In this document: positions 14,132 through 21,105 of the stretch, one piece after another
Layout: each line of letters opens with the position of its first letter
Numbering within the stretch: the stretch's first letter is position 1
IMG/VR virus record: IMGVR_UViG_3300034272_002099
Span: 1 to 31,873 of that record
DNA from: a virus
Direction: 5' to 3' (one strand)
DNA length: 31,873 nt
Program-made: the position numbers and the translations under genes
Notes under the pieces: generated by a model
Databases searched by the model: none
Told to the model about the DNA's origin: nothing
The model's input: only the letters and a program-made list of their open reading frames with translations

Positions 14132-15588
14132 TATTTCCTCAATGCTAAATATGCTACACCAGCTACCCCAGCGACACCGAGAAGGAACGTTGGAGAGATC
14201 GAACCTGATGCACCAGATGTTTTCATTCCAGTTTGAGCGCGTACTTCATCGGCAAAACATTCACGCTTGTCCGCTGGAACCAATGCAGGGATATTCATTT
14301 GCTTAAAACCCTTTTGAGCTAGGTCACGTGCGCGCTCGACCAGACCGCGTACCGCCAAACGATCAAGCGAGCATGGTGTAGTCGGAAGGCCATGTGCTAT
14401 CTGCCAAATACCACGCCATTCTGCTGATGTCTGTAGATCGTTTGTTTCTGTTGCTGCCAATCCACTGATTTCAACAGCGCGAGGGATAGCCGCAGTTGTG
14501 GTGCTGATCGCTGCCATCAACATATTCTGTAGCGCTGGTGTCTGCGTTACAGTGCCATTATTAATAACCTCTTGCTTGGCAGTACCACTGCGAATTGATC
14601 CGCGAACTTGATTGATCGTATCCATCACGTAAATGCCTTGTGCTGTCTTAGCTACTGAATCTGGCACACCGCTGGAAAAGTCATTCAAGATATTATTGAT
14701 GCCGCTTACTTCAATACCTAGAACTTGAGCTGCTGGTAAGTATTGACCGCTTTGAGCCTTTTGATAAAAGTCTGCCGCCTTATCGAGCGATGGTCTAATA
14801 TCTTTTGGCACTACCATTACCGCTGCTTGTGCTAGTGCAGCTACTTCAACTGGTTCATTTTTAACGAGCGATCGAATAAACGGTTTTGCTTTGAGAAAGT
14901 CAGATGCAGATATACCCAATACGTCCTTAGCGTATGGTGCTGCAAAGTCCATAGCAAGATTAAGCGCTAATTCAGCGTATTGTGTTGCTAATTCTGCAAT
15001 GTATCGCCAAGTACGCGGCTGTCCAGTAACACGTATTACCACAACACGGTTGCTAGTGCCCTTGTTTTCAATTTGCTCTAGCTTTGGTAGAACTTCTTGG
15101 CGCATCCGAGTCATTAGCTTCTCAAGATAGCCGCCGCCCTCGCCTCTGCCTATGTTGATTATTTCAGGATTTGCACCAAAGCACCCCAATTCCTGCATAT
15201 TCTTCGCCATTGGATTGACGTTATCGCCTGAGTAATTCTCTGTAAGAATTACGATAGGCTGATCGTACTTTGTTCGGAATACACCGAATCCTGAAGTATT
15301 TACAGTCTGTGGGCGTATAAGGCCAAATGATGATCCAGGAACTTTTGTGTTCTGTGATCCTAGCGCATCATATAGTACGTCGTCATTCAACATCCACGAA
15401 TAATGCGGAACACCATCGGCAATCGCTTTGGGATTTGTCTGCGATGTAGAGCTGGAAGTAATCCGTGCTACAGCGGCTGCGTTAGCTATGCGCTCTTGCG
15501 CCTCTCTTTTTTCACGTAGTCGCTCATCAAAGTTCGAGCCACTAAGAGAGCTATTTGTGAATTTATCTTCAAGAGTTACGAGCTTCAT
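14131..15588 (-). CDS. Large tail-anchored virion protein (485 residues)
   Basis: The N-terminal ~45 residues are charged and helical. A mixed alpha/beta domain lies at about 90-200 (PIVILTENYSGD, RVVVIRVTGQP), then a helical, Ala-rich region to about 450. ISGLA at 374-378 (14455-14469) cuts off the last ~108 residues. VSGIN at 294-298 is a weaker look-alike. The C-terminus is one membrane helix (about 467-482) ending in ALRK. It is the largest protein of the structural block and lies among other membrane proteins. The stop/start overlap TAATG at 15588 couples it to the zinc-ribbon gene. I cannot assign a family; a major membrane-associated structural protein is likely. Confidence 0.78.
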   Translation of the reverse strand: MKLVTLEDKFTNSSLSGSNFDERLREKREAQERIANAAAVARITSSSTSQTNPKAIADGVPHYSWMLNDDVLYDALGSQNTKVPGSSFGLIRPQTVNTSGFGVFRTKYDQPIVILTENYSGDNVNPMAKNMQELGCFGANPEIINIGRGEGGGYLEKLMTRMRQEVLPKLEQIENKGTSNRVVVIRVTGQPRTWRYIAELATQYAELALNLAMDFAAPYAKDVLGISASDFLKAKPFIRSLVKNEPVEVAALAQAAVMVVPKDIRPSLDKAADFYQKAQSGQYLPAAQVLGIEVSGINNILNDFSSGVPDSVAKTAQGIYVMDTINQVRGSIRSGTAKQEVINNGTVTQTPALQNMLMAAISTTTAAIPRAVEISGLAATETNDLQTSAEWRGIWQIAHGLPTTPCSLDRLAVRGLVERARDLAQKGFKQMNIPALVPADKRECFADEVRAQTGMKTSGASGSISPTFLLGVAGVAGVAYLALRK

Positions 15589-15803
15589 TACCAGTGACCT
15601 AACGGACAGTGTTGATCAATTAGCAGCGTTTTTTGTGGCAAATAACAATTGCACAAAAAGCATTTTTCACGAGGTGATACAATGCGCTGTGGACACTGCA
15701 AGCACATAGCGTAGCGCGTTTCGGCTACATCAACACTTGCTGTCGGGCGAAACGTCGCTCGCAACAAGTTAATAGCGCCTTGCAGGTATTGACGTACAGT
15801 CAT
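15588..15803 (-). CDS. Small zinc-ribbon protein
   Basis: ATG 15803 gives 71 residues; a GTG at 15812 overlapping the preceding stop would add three. The C-terminal half carries CLQCPQ, CFLCNCYL and a final CPLGHW, the Cys spacing of small phage zinc ribbons that end in CPLGxW. The N-terminus is a basic helix (RQYLQGAINLLRATFRP). Such proteins probably bind one zinc through CxxC pairs and act as adaptors or structural cofactors. The exact role here is unknown. It couples by overlap to the neighbours on both sides. Confidence 0.75.
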   Translation of the reverse strand: MTVRQYLQGAINLLRATFRPTASVDVAETRYAMCLQCPQRIVSPREKCFLCNCYLPQKTLLIDQHCPLGHW

Positions 15804-15808
15804 GAAGA

Positions 15809-16060
15809 TCACTTAATAAGGAAATATCCAAGAAGAACAACCGCCGCACCGCCTACAATCCAAGGGATATAGCTTGTCACTTCCTGCGTTACGCCTTGCT
15901 GACAAATTTTTCGCTGAATATCCATCGGCAGGCTTTGCAGGATCGTCATAATATCCTGCTCAGGCAACTTTTTAATAATATCGGTAGCTTGATCCATACC
16001 AATTTTGGTGAAGTCAATATCAATACCGAGACCCGATACGCCACTATTGCAATTACACAT
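15809..16060 (-). CDS. Small tail-anchored protein with VSGLG near the N-terminus
   Basis: ATG 16060 with GAGG 7 bases upstream gives 83 residues. The leader MCNCNSG is followed by VSGLG at 8-12 (16025-16039). Residues about 20-55 are a soluble helical domain, and the last ~22 are one membrane helix (IPWIVGGAAVVLLGYFLIK). If cut at the motif, it would lose 11 residues. It lies between the transglutaminase-like gene and the zinc-ribbon gene. No family recognised. Confidence 0.78.
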   Translation of the reverse strand: MCNCNSGVSGLGIDIDFTKIGMDQATDIIKKLPEQDIMTILQSLPMDIQRKICQQGVTQEVTSYIPWIVGGAAVVLLGYFLIK

Positions 16061-16069
16061 GGTCAAACC

Positions 16070-16624
16070 TCAAAAAACGTCAACGTGATGTTTGCGAATT
16101 ACTGGTGACTTTTCCCAACCAAAGCCATCCTTACCTGCCACTGGATCCATTGGAACCCAGCGATATTCATTTTCTGCATTTGGCATAAGGACTTCTACAT
16201 ACACGTGTGTGTACTCCTGTCCTCGCCACGCAATGACCTTGTACTTTACGCTAAAGCCCATTGCACCTAAAATCGCTGCGAGCATCATTGACATATCGTC
16301 GCAGTCTCCGACCAATACTCCAAGTTGGTGCTTTGGAGCGATCAGGAACTCCGTCGTATTTGGATTGTCAACATCAACCCAATCTGTTACGTGCTGGTGA
16401 TCGAAGCGATACGTAATGTTGTCTACAACCCAATCAAATGCAGCCTTAACCTTACAGAACTCGCGCATGGCCTCATTACCGCTAGTGCATCCGCGTGACA
16501 ACTTCTTTGCAAGCGTTCGCACGTCTGGAGTACGAGCATCACGTCGAGCTAGTCGAATCATGTGTTGAAGCGTCTTCATAATTGCAGCATCGCCGCTACC
16601 GATATTTCGGATCACTGTTTTCAT
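16070..16624 (-). CDS. Transglutaminase-like cysteine protease
   Basis: The protein has 184 residues. It has the transglutaminase-fold triad order Cys-His-Asp: C108 in VLVGDCDDMSMMLAAIL, H140 in GQEYTHVYVEV and D160 in WVPMDPVAG. Bacterial and viral members of this fold are usually cysteine proteases or peptidases rather than cross-linkers. It has no signal peptide or membrane span, so it acts in the cytoplasm or in the assembling virion. It sits near the start of the structural operon, as maturation-protease genes often do. I therefore propose it as the leading candidate for cutting the recurring GL motif. The alternative is a cross-linking or cell-wall peptide enzyme. Confidence 0.82.
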   Translation of the reverse strand: MKTVIRNIGSGDAAIMKTLQHMIRLARRDARTPDVRTLAKKLSRGCTSGNEAMREFCKVKAAFDWVVDNITYRFDHQHVTDWVDVDNPNTTEFLIAPKHQLGVLVGDCDDMSMMLAAILGAMGFSVKYKVIAWRGQEYTHVYVEVLMPNAENEYRWVPMDPVAGKDGFGWEKSPVIRKHHVDVF

Positions 16625-17322
16625 TAGCGCTTGCTAAAGAATACTGGTGCAAGGAAATAAATCGCTCCACCAACCACTGCAACGGTAAGGATATTCGACA
16701 ATAAGTCATTCACGCCGCTAAAAACGCTCTTGTCAGCCTCTTCCTGCTGTTTCTTATAATACTCAGACACAGCCGCATTCTTAGTACGATCGTCATACGT
16801 CATAGGCCACAATACCGTAGGATTGATATAGGCCGTTTTGCCTGTTGTATCCTGTCTGTAAAGATCGCCTGCTATGTAAAAGAACGAGCGTATCACGCCT
16901 GCTGGATCAGTATATTTTGCAAGGTTCTTTTGCAGCCTTGGTGTTAAATAGGCTACAACTCCATCTGCACTTACGTTTGCCTTGTTTTTTGGCGGATTTC
17001 CTATAGGATACCACTCTGGGCACGATCCTTCGCGTACGGCCTGGATATAGAGATTAAATACCGCCGCTACGTCTCCATACTCAAAGTTTTCGCTAAATGG
17101 AACAACAGGAAATCCTGCATTAGCCCATTTGTTGACCGAAGAATAGATATTGCAATATGTTTCTTCAATCGAACCCTTATCAGGCCTTGTACCATATACC
17201 AGGCATCCAAAACGACCCGTAGGAGCCGCTAGGCCACGGATTCCATCGTTCTGTTCATACCGTGGAGCGAATACGTTACCGTATCCGAAGCGGTTTGATT
17301 TTGTGATTTCGTACTGGTTCAC
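16624..17322 (-). CDS. Tail-anchored virion protein opening the structural operon
   Basis: The protein has 232 residues with a GTG start at 17322; no clear Shine-Dalgarno site precedes it. A Tyr/Arg/Asn-rich leader ends in IRGLA at 28-32 (17227-17241). The middle has a globular mixed domain with Cys 39, 57 and about 111. The last ~25 residues are one membrane helix (ILTVAVVGGAIYFLAPVF) ending in FSKR. It is the first clear gene after the likely late promoter and touches the protease gene at 16624. I infer a virion membrane protein; no family recognised. Confidence 0.75.
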   Translation of the reverse strand: MNQYEITKSNRFGYGNVFAPRYEQNDGIRGLAAPTGRFGCLVYGTRPDKGSIEETYCNIYSSVNKWANAGFPVVPFSENFEYGDVAAVFNLYIQAVREGSCPEWYPIGNPPKNKANVSADGVVAYLTPRLQKNLAKYTDPAGVIRSFFYIAGDLYRQDTTGKTAYINPTVLWPMTYDDRTKNAAVSEYYKKQQEEADKSVFSGVNDLLSNILTVAVVGGAIYFLAPVFFSKR

Positions 17323-17503
17323 GTAGCCACTTTTTAAGGTTTACACGTTCGTGTCGGCGCTCTTCGTTGCCTACATAGTCGATGGGTGCGTTATGACCGT
17401 GCCTGCATCGGCGAAGATGCACACTAAAGACATTGGAGTCATATTCAGACAACATTCTCACTCGCATCGAATAACAGTATCGTAGAGGAGCGGCTTGCGA
17501 CAT
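17276..17503 (-). CDS. Doubtful small ORF in the late leader region
   Basis: ATG 17503 gives 75 residues rich in Arg, His and Cys (SVHLRRCRHGHN), ending 46 bases inside the next gene. No ribosome binding site stands before this ATG; a later ATG at 17455 has only a weak one. It could be a small DNA-binding late regulator or part of an untranslated leader. Evidence is weak. Confidence 0.3.
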   Translation of the reverse strand: MSQAAPLRYCYSMRVRMLSEYDSNVFSVHLRRCRHGHNAPIDYVGNEERRHERVNLKKWLREPVRNHKIKPLRIR

Positions 17504-17579
17504 TAGCAAGCAACACGGTCAATTACGCACCAAGGCTACTATTCACTCTGGTAAATTGCAAGCAGCCCCTACTATATGT

Positions 17580-17607
17580 GCTATACAACGATTATCTCAT
17601 ATAGCAA
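17580..17607 (-). promoter_or_regulatory. Tentative late promoter upstream of the structural operon
   Basis: Read leftward, TTGCTA (17602-17607) and TATAGC (17580-17585) are 16 bases apart, a fair but imperfect sigma70-type pair. It lies just after the terminator of the early operon and about 260 bases before the GTG of the first structural gene. The stretch 17323-17610 holds no confident gene, so a promoter and a long leader must lie here. The exact boxes are uncertain and an activator is likely. Confidence 0.4.
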
Positions 17608-17613
17608 ATAAGA

Positions 17614-17646
17614 AAAGCCCCTTGAGAATCAAGCTCAGGGGGCTTT
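17614..17646 (-). terminator. Rho-independent terminator of the early leftward operon
   Basis: The arms 17614-17626 and 17634-17646 pair over 13 bases with one G-U wobble, around a 7-base loop. Leftward, the stem is followed by TCTTATTTG. It lies 55 bases past the last stop of the early operon (17701) and ahead of the late promoter region, so it insulates the two. The A-rich other side may give some rightward activity too. Confidence 0.88.
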
Positions 17647-17700
17647 CTATTGCACCTACTCCGTTTGTAGCTCGCTATTATGCCTGTTTCTTCGTGTTTC

Positions 17701-17946
17701 TTACAACACGTACTCTTCTATCACTTCTTTGTATCGGGTGTTGAATATCCGATAGGCTCGATATATGCGATCAAACTTGATCAAATGGTCGTAGCCAGTG
17801 GGGATATTCTTTTGATACGCCTTCGTTACAACGTAGCGCAGTGCCTCTTTTGCATTAGGGTGGGAACCTTCATCCAGCAATCGTTGCACTGTCAAATAGG
17901 TTGCTATCCGTAGTCTGACGATCTGATTTCCTTTTGCGCGGATCAT
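17701..17946 (-). CDS. Small basic helical early protein
   Basis: ATG 17946, with GGAG 11 bases upstream, gives 81 residues; a TTG start at 17982 is less likely. It is rich in Arg, Lys and Tyr and predicted helical (NAKEALRYVVTKAYQKN, YDHLIKFDRIYRAYRIF). It overlaps the end of the 199-residue gene by 77 bases. It is the last gene before the terminator. No domain recognised; a DNA- or RNA-binding early protein is conceivable. Confidence 0.6.
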   Translation of the reverse strand: MIRAKGNQIVRLRIATYLTVQRLLDEGSHPNAKEALRYVVTKAYQKNIPTGYDHLIKFDRIYRAYRIFNTRYKEVIEEYVL

Positions 17947-18469
17947 GGAAGTCTGGTCTCCAATGTATAAAAAGGTCAACAACTTCGCTCACGTCTGGTA
18001 AACGATAATTAGCGCTTGAGCACACGTAGAGCGTATAACCGTCCTTAGTGCGTATCACAAAATGCTTCGACTTTTGTGTGTGTGAAACGTACTCAATTTG
18101 ATGACCAATTTTTTCGCAGTTACTGATAATTGCGTTCATGAAGCGATACGCTGCCTCCATGTTTTCCAGCTCAATCATGCAAAACTGATCTTGCAAGCGT
18201 ATTGCTTTTGTTGGAGGTTTTTCATGCTCACGTATTTCGATTGATGCTATAGCACCCTTGATCTGTAGCCTGCTGCCGTGCTCACGGTCATTAATTTCCG
18301 CAAGCGTTAGGTTCATGCGCTCGGCGTGTTTCCTGCTTTCTGCAAGCGTAGCCGTCCAAGGTACAAGTAGGCTCGGTAGGTTAGATGGTGAATCATACCT
18401 AACGTAACGCGCAACATACGACTCTGGACTTGGTTTAGCCTTGTTTGTCGTTGTTTGTTGTGTGCTCAT
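17870..18469 (-). CDS. Early hypothetical protein (199 residues)
   Basis: ATG 18469 is chosen because AAGGAG lies 8 bases upstream. The protein is soluble, with a mixed alpha/beta pattern, a polar Thr/Gln/Lys start, and a basic end (about 175-190, DPRKRKSDRQ). Residues about 45-75 are helical; about 115-170 alternate strands (HFVIRTKDGYTLYVCSS). The start overlaps the preceding membrane-protein gene by 35 bases. No known family; it could be a host-takeover or regulatory protein. Confidence 0.65.
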   Translation of the reverse strand: MSTQQTTTNKAKPSPESYVARYVRYDSPSNLPSLLVPWTATLAESRKHAERMNLTLAEINDREHGSRLQIKGAIASIEIREHEKPPTKAIRLQDQFCMIELENMEAAYRFMNAIISNCEKIGHQIEYVSHTQKSKHFVIRTKDGYTLYVCSSANYRLPDVSEVVDLFIHWRPDFHDPRKRKSDRQTTDSNLFDSATIAG

Positions 18470-18668
18470 CGTCAATGCTCCTTGTAAAAGTGACAGACAG
18501 CGCGAATAGCATACACGTGACAATCAGATTAACCCACGTAGGCAAGCCCGTTATGGTGTCGTTGCCCGTTGCAATCTGGTAGCATAGTGTGATTGAGCTT
18601 AAAGCTAGTATCACTGACGTAGCAAGAATGAAATAGAGCTTTAATGCTCGTTTTGTGCGTCGTTCCAT
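18435..18668 (-). CDS. Small two-span membrane protein of the early operon
   Basis: The protein has 77 residues. A basic head (MERRTKRALKLY) leads to two hydrophobic helices (about 12-31 and 45-62) and a polar Asp/Asn/Thr-rich tail. It is carried in the early operon, away from lysis and structure genes, so superinfection exclusion or modulation of the host membrane are possible roles. No family recognised and no strong ribosome binding site. Confidence 0.62.
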   Translation of the reverse strand: MERRTKRALKLYFILATSVILALSSITLCYQIATGNDTITGLPTWVNLIVTCMLFALSVTFTRSIDDEHTTNNDKQG

Positions 18669-18671
18669 ATG

Positions 18672-18881
18672 TTACACCAAGGTTTTATGACCGTTTTGTG
18701 ATCCTAGGTACACGATACGATCTTCAGTTGATTGAGCATTCTTTGCCAGCTCGTTTATGCGCTCAAGAATGAGATATTCAATTTCCTGTGACCGATTTCT
18801 ATGATCATTTGCCGACAGAACACTCAATGCGTCGATCGCGGCTTGCGACAAGGTGATTGTGACCGCTTTACGAGATTTCAT
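18672..18881 (-). CDS. Ribbon-helix-helix (Arc/CopG-like) DNA-binding regulator
   Basis: ATG 18881 with TTGGAG 7 bases upstream gives 69 residues. The sequence SRKAVTITLSQAAIDALSVL followed by RSQEIEYLILERI fits the ribbon-helix-helix fold: a beta strand of alternating residues (KAVTITL), then two helices with the turn at NDHRNRS. Such proteins dimerise and read the major groove through the strand. In an early operon next to the origin it is likely to repress early transcription or control copy number. The operator is unknown; the ATCTAT-CAA-ATAGAT palindrome at 20353 is one candidate. Confidence 0.78.
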   Translation of the reverse strand: MKSRKAVTITLSQAAIDALSVLSANDHRNRSQEIEYLILERINELAKNAQSTEDRIVYLGSQNGHKTLV

Positions 18882-19131
18882 CGGGAGGCTCCAATAGTGA
18901 TGTGTGATGTGAACAGTATTCTTGTGGGTGACGATAATCAAGCCAGTTATCGCAATAGTTTTCTTTGCTTTTGGCGTAACGATGGCAACTCTCGCATCGA
19001 GGATGTGAATACGCTATTTGCTTTGGTGTTGCTTGCACGTAGGCTATTTCGTCTGGGAAGAGCAACGATCCATCGTCAAGCCTAGTCAAAAGGCTTACCT
19101 GCACACGTCGGTACAGCTTGTCATTCTTCAT
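18868..19131 (-). CDS. Small Cys/His-rich early protein
   Basis: The protein has 87 residues; ATG 19131 is preceded by AAAGG at 8 bases. The N-terminal half is beta-like (LYRRVQVSLLTRLDDGSLLF). The C-terminal half has CESC, C60, C73 and neighbouring His residues, which suggests one zinc site. It overlaps the regulator gene by 14 bases. Function unknown. Confidence 0.62.
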   Translation of the reverse strand: MKNDKLYRRVQVSLLTRLDDGSLLFPDEIAYVQATPKQIAYSHPRCESCHRYAKSKENYCDNWLDYRHPQEYCSHHTSLLEPPDEIS

Positions 19132-19700
19132 GGTGCGACCTTTCGTCTTTGCGTGTTGTATGCTGGCAGTATCGTTCGCTGAGACGAATAATCTGCGACG
19201 CTCTGAAACAGATATTCAGGATTGTACCGCATTAGATTCTTGGTGTGTTCTCTAAACAACGAATGAAAGATAGACTGAGCTATTGCCGCCAAGCTAATAT
19301 AATCCTTTGCGTTTACAAACCCTTCCAATAGGATTGGTCTAAATATATTGGTATTTCCAGTGTTGGCTATGTTGTATCTAATACATAGCTCGTAGTCGTA
19401 GATATTGTCGTCAGTAGAGCACTGATCCAATACCAAACGCACATTATACGGCTGAGTCCTGCTAAGACCGAAAGGATAACTAACCATGAAAGGTCTTGAT
19501 CCCTCACGCACATATATGTGCCAGCACGGATATACAATTTCAGGTGGCCTTGCAACAAGGTGTATTTGTTCAAGGATACCGACGTGCTTTTCGGTCATCT
19601 CTGCAAACTCATTTTTCGTGCTTTCGTCTTCGCGCTCGAATAGCATCGCATCTATGATTGATGCACCTTCAGGGTATAGCCATCGGAGTGTAGATTTCAT
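19128..19700 (-). CDS. Early hypothetical protein (190 residues)
   Basis: ATG 19700 gives 190 residues beginning MKSTLRWLYPEG; an upstream start would extend deep into the previous gene. It is soluble, with mixed alpha/beta pattern, acidic first 40 residues and no motif I know. Its stop overlaps the next start by 4 bases. There is no strong ribosome binding site before this ATG, but the overlap with the upstream gene end would allow coupling. Confidence 0.62.
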   Translation of the reverse strand: MKSTLRWLYPEGASIIDAMLFEREDESTKNEFAEMTEKHVGILEQIHLVARPPEIVYPCWHIYVREGSRPFMVSYPFGLSRTQPYNVRLVLDQCSTDDNIYDYELCIRYNIANTGNTNIFRPILLEGFVNAKDYISLAAIAQSIFHSLFREHTKNLMRYNPEYLFQSVADYSSQRTILPAYNTQRRKVAP

Positions 19701-19906
19701 GGGAGCAAAGTGACAGTTGGTTGAATAATAGGATCTGGAGTCGCACAAGATAACATAAATACGCTTGATGCAAATAGAATTATGATCGTAGTCGTTACAA
19801 ACACCGTTTTAGCTTTATCCGATCCGTCCCAGTACGGGAATACTCGTATTCCCTTTTTGCCGTTATGAGTATCTGTAATGATGCTCATTTCAATTCCGAC
19901 TTTCAT
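19697..19906 (-). CDS. First gene of the early leftward operon: small membrane or lipoprotein-like protein
   Basis: ATG 19906 with GAGG 6 bases upstream gives 69 residues. A short polar N-terminus (MKVGIEMSIITDTHNGKKG) precedes one hydrophobic span (about 36-52) and FMLSCATPDP, where LSC recalls a lipobox but lies after a long N-region, so lipidation is doubtful. It starts about 35 bases after the predicted transcription start. Unknown function. Confidence 0.6.
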   Translation of the reverse strand: MKVGIEMSIITDTHNGKKGIRVFPYWDGSDKAKTVFVTTTIIILFASSVFMLSCATPDPIIQPTVTLLP

Positions 19907-19944
19907 CACTAACCTCGCAATTGTTGAAAATGCTTTACAGGTGC

Positions 19945-19972
19945 AATATACGACCGTGCAGAACATTGTCAA
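19945..19972 (-). promoter_or_regulatory. Early leftward sigma70 promoter
   Basis: Read leftward, a perfect TTGACA (19967-19972) and TATATT (19945-19950) stand 16 bases apart. Transcription should start near 19938, giving a short leader before the GAGG/ATG at 19906. This is the best promoter in the window, and it indicates a host with a standard sigma70 factor rather than the TAnnTTTG type of Bacteroidota. It abuts the origin region, so it may be controlled by origin-binding proteins. Confidence 0.75.
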
Positions 19973-20040
19973 GTGTTATTTTTAAGGTAGGCCACTGCTC
20001 GGTAACTTGAATTCGTGTTTCATAGCGTTGTTCTAATTGT

Positions 20041-20345
20041 TAAGTAGTTGAATTATATTGACTTAATATAGTTTAGAATACCACGGGAACACAGCGGAAA
20101 ACACGCGGAAAACCAGCGGAAGCTGCGGGAAACTGATCACTATGTGCGGAAAATCTTACCGCGTCTTTCCGCGAACTTCCCGCACTTATGGGAAAAATTA
20201 AGTCCTTACAACACAACGATTTACAGATAGCTCGCGGAAACCCTAAATCTTTCCGCGTGTTTTCCGCGTAATGCGACCTCTCTGGAAGTGGCTTAAAATA
20301 GGCTTCCCGCGAAAGACGCATTTTGTAGGTCGTTGTGGAAAACTA
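20041..20345. other. Candidate replication origin with phased GCGGAAA iterons
   Basis: This gene-free stretch between divergent operons starts with an AT-rich part (20041-20085). It then holds GCGGAAA-type repeats on the top strand at 20094, 20105, 20116, 20125, 20146 and 20234, and their complements at 20166, 20177, 20250, 20261 and 20304; some have one change (GCGGAAG, GCGGGAAA). Several neighbours are exactly 11 bp apart, which places them on one face of the helix. TGTGGAAAA at 20334 faintly resembles a DnaA box. The replication helicase is 760 bases downstream. This is the classic layout of an iteron origin with a DNA-unwinding element. The initiator protein is not identified. Confidence 0.78.
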
Positions 20346-20352
20346 GCGTTTC

Positions 20353-20367
20353 ATCTATCAAATAGAT
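20353..20367. promoter_or_regulatory. Short palindrome, candidate operator of the replication operon
   Basis: ATCTAT-CAA-ATAGAT is a perfect 6-bp inverted repeat with a 3-base centre, 42 bases before the ATG at 20409. TTGACG, a possible -35 box, begins at its last base (20367), although I see no good -10 at the right distance. The position suits autorepression by the HTH protein or by the ribbon-helix-helix regulator. Confidence 0.45.
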
Positions 20368-20408
20368 TGACGTAATTGCGACCCCTATTCACACATTGGT
20401 CAGTCTCT

Positions 20409-20636
20409 ATGACGCAAAAAACTGAGCGTATGCAGCTATTCCGCGGCGCAATAAGCTCGATCTCCCGACAAACGGGGGTAAACATTCACACGGTACGACT
20501 TTGGCTTCGACTAGGCGAGCCTGAAAAATCAAAACTGCCTTTGGAAAAGCAGATTGAACTACGCGAATCAATCAACATACATCGAATTATCACTGAGGAA
20601 AAGCACAATGCAAAACGCACCGCAGCTAACAACTGA
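20409..20636 (+). CDS. Small HTH DNA-binding protein at the head of the replication operon
   Basis: ATG 20409 gives 75 residues. SISRQTGVNIHTVRLWLRLG (about 17-36) fits a helix-turn-helix. The rest is charged and helical. It is first in the rightward operon beside the iterons, so it could be the origin-binding initiator or a repressor of its own operon. It overlaps the next gene by 29 bases. The start lacks a clear ribosome binding site. Confidence 0.7.
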   Translation: MTQKTERMQLFRGAISSISRQTGVNIHTVRLWLRLGEPEKSKLPLEKQIELRESINIHRIITEEKHNAKRTAANN

Positions 20637-21093
20637 ACAAGCTCTAACACAAGTCGATTACATCACCAAACCGCTAGTACAATTTATTCTGGCTAACAAA
20701 CACGTCAACAATATCAATTTGATCACTCCAGCGCAAGACGTTGGCGATCTACGTCGTCAAGCACTTGAGTATGATTTGGTAAACCGAATTATCACGATCA
20801 TAGGCGAAGCGCAAGAGAATCTTTTAGCAAAGGGATTCATTCCTTTGAGCTACGAAGAGCAAATACCAGACGTTATAAATGAACTCATTAACCCAAACAT
20901 TATCGCTACGCTTGATTTGGCTCACAAGTGGTTTTTAGCAACAGCAAGCAACATTCAAGCACAAACACAGCTAACGTTTGAGCAAAAAAGGTTTGTAGAG
21001 CTAAACGCAATCAAGTACGAACAGCTATTGAATCTGTGTCAGCGTGTACGCCTTGTTGTCGAGCAAACGTATCCATCCATTGCAAACAAGTGA
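20608..21093 (+). CDS. Hypothetical replication-operon protein (161 residues)
   Basis: ATG 20608 follows TGAGGA by 8 bases, inside the end of the previous gene. The protein is helical, soluble, Leu/Ile/Asn/Gln-rich, without Cys clusters. Placed between an HTH protein and the helicase, with 12 bases to the next start, it may be a helicase loader or an origin-binding partner. That is inferred from position only; no family recognised. Confidence 0.68.
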   Translation: MQNAPQLTTEQALTQVDYITKPLVQFILANKHVNNINLITPAQDVGDLRRQALEYDLVNRIITIIGEAQENLLAKGFIPLSYEEQIPDVINELINPNIIATLDLAHKWFLATASNIQAQTQLTFEQKRFVELNAIKYEQLLNLCQRVRLVVEQTYPSIANK

Positions 21094-21105
21094 TCTGAGG
21101 ATCAA

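Noticed and set aside
17323-20100. Bacteroidota-type TAnnTTTG promoters
   Set aside because: None with good context was found in the early and late promoter regions, whereas a strong sigma70 pair is present at 19945-19972.
20073-20321. An 82-residue leftward frame over the iteron region
   Set aside because: It has no ribosome binding site, covers the repeat array, and its composition mirrors the repeats (Ser/Phe/Pro/Arg-rich). It is better read as non-coding origin DNA.
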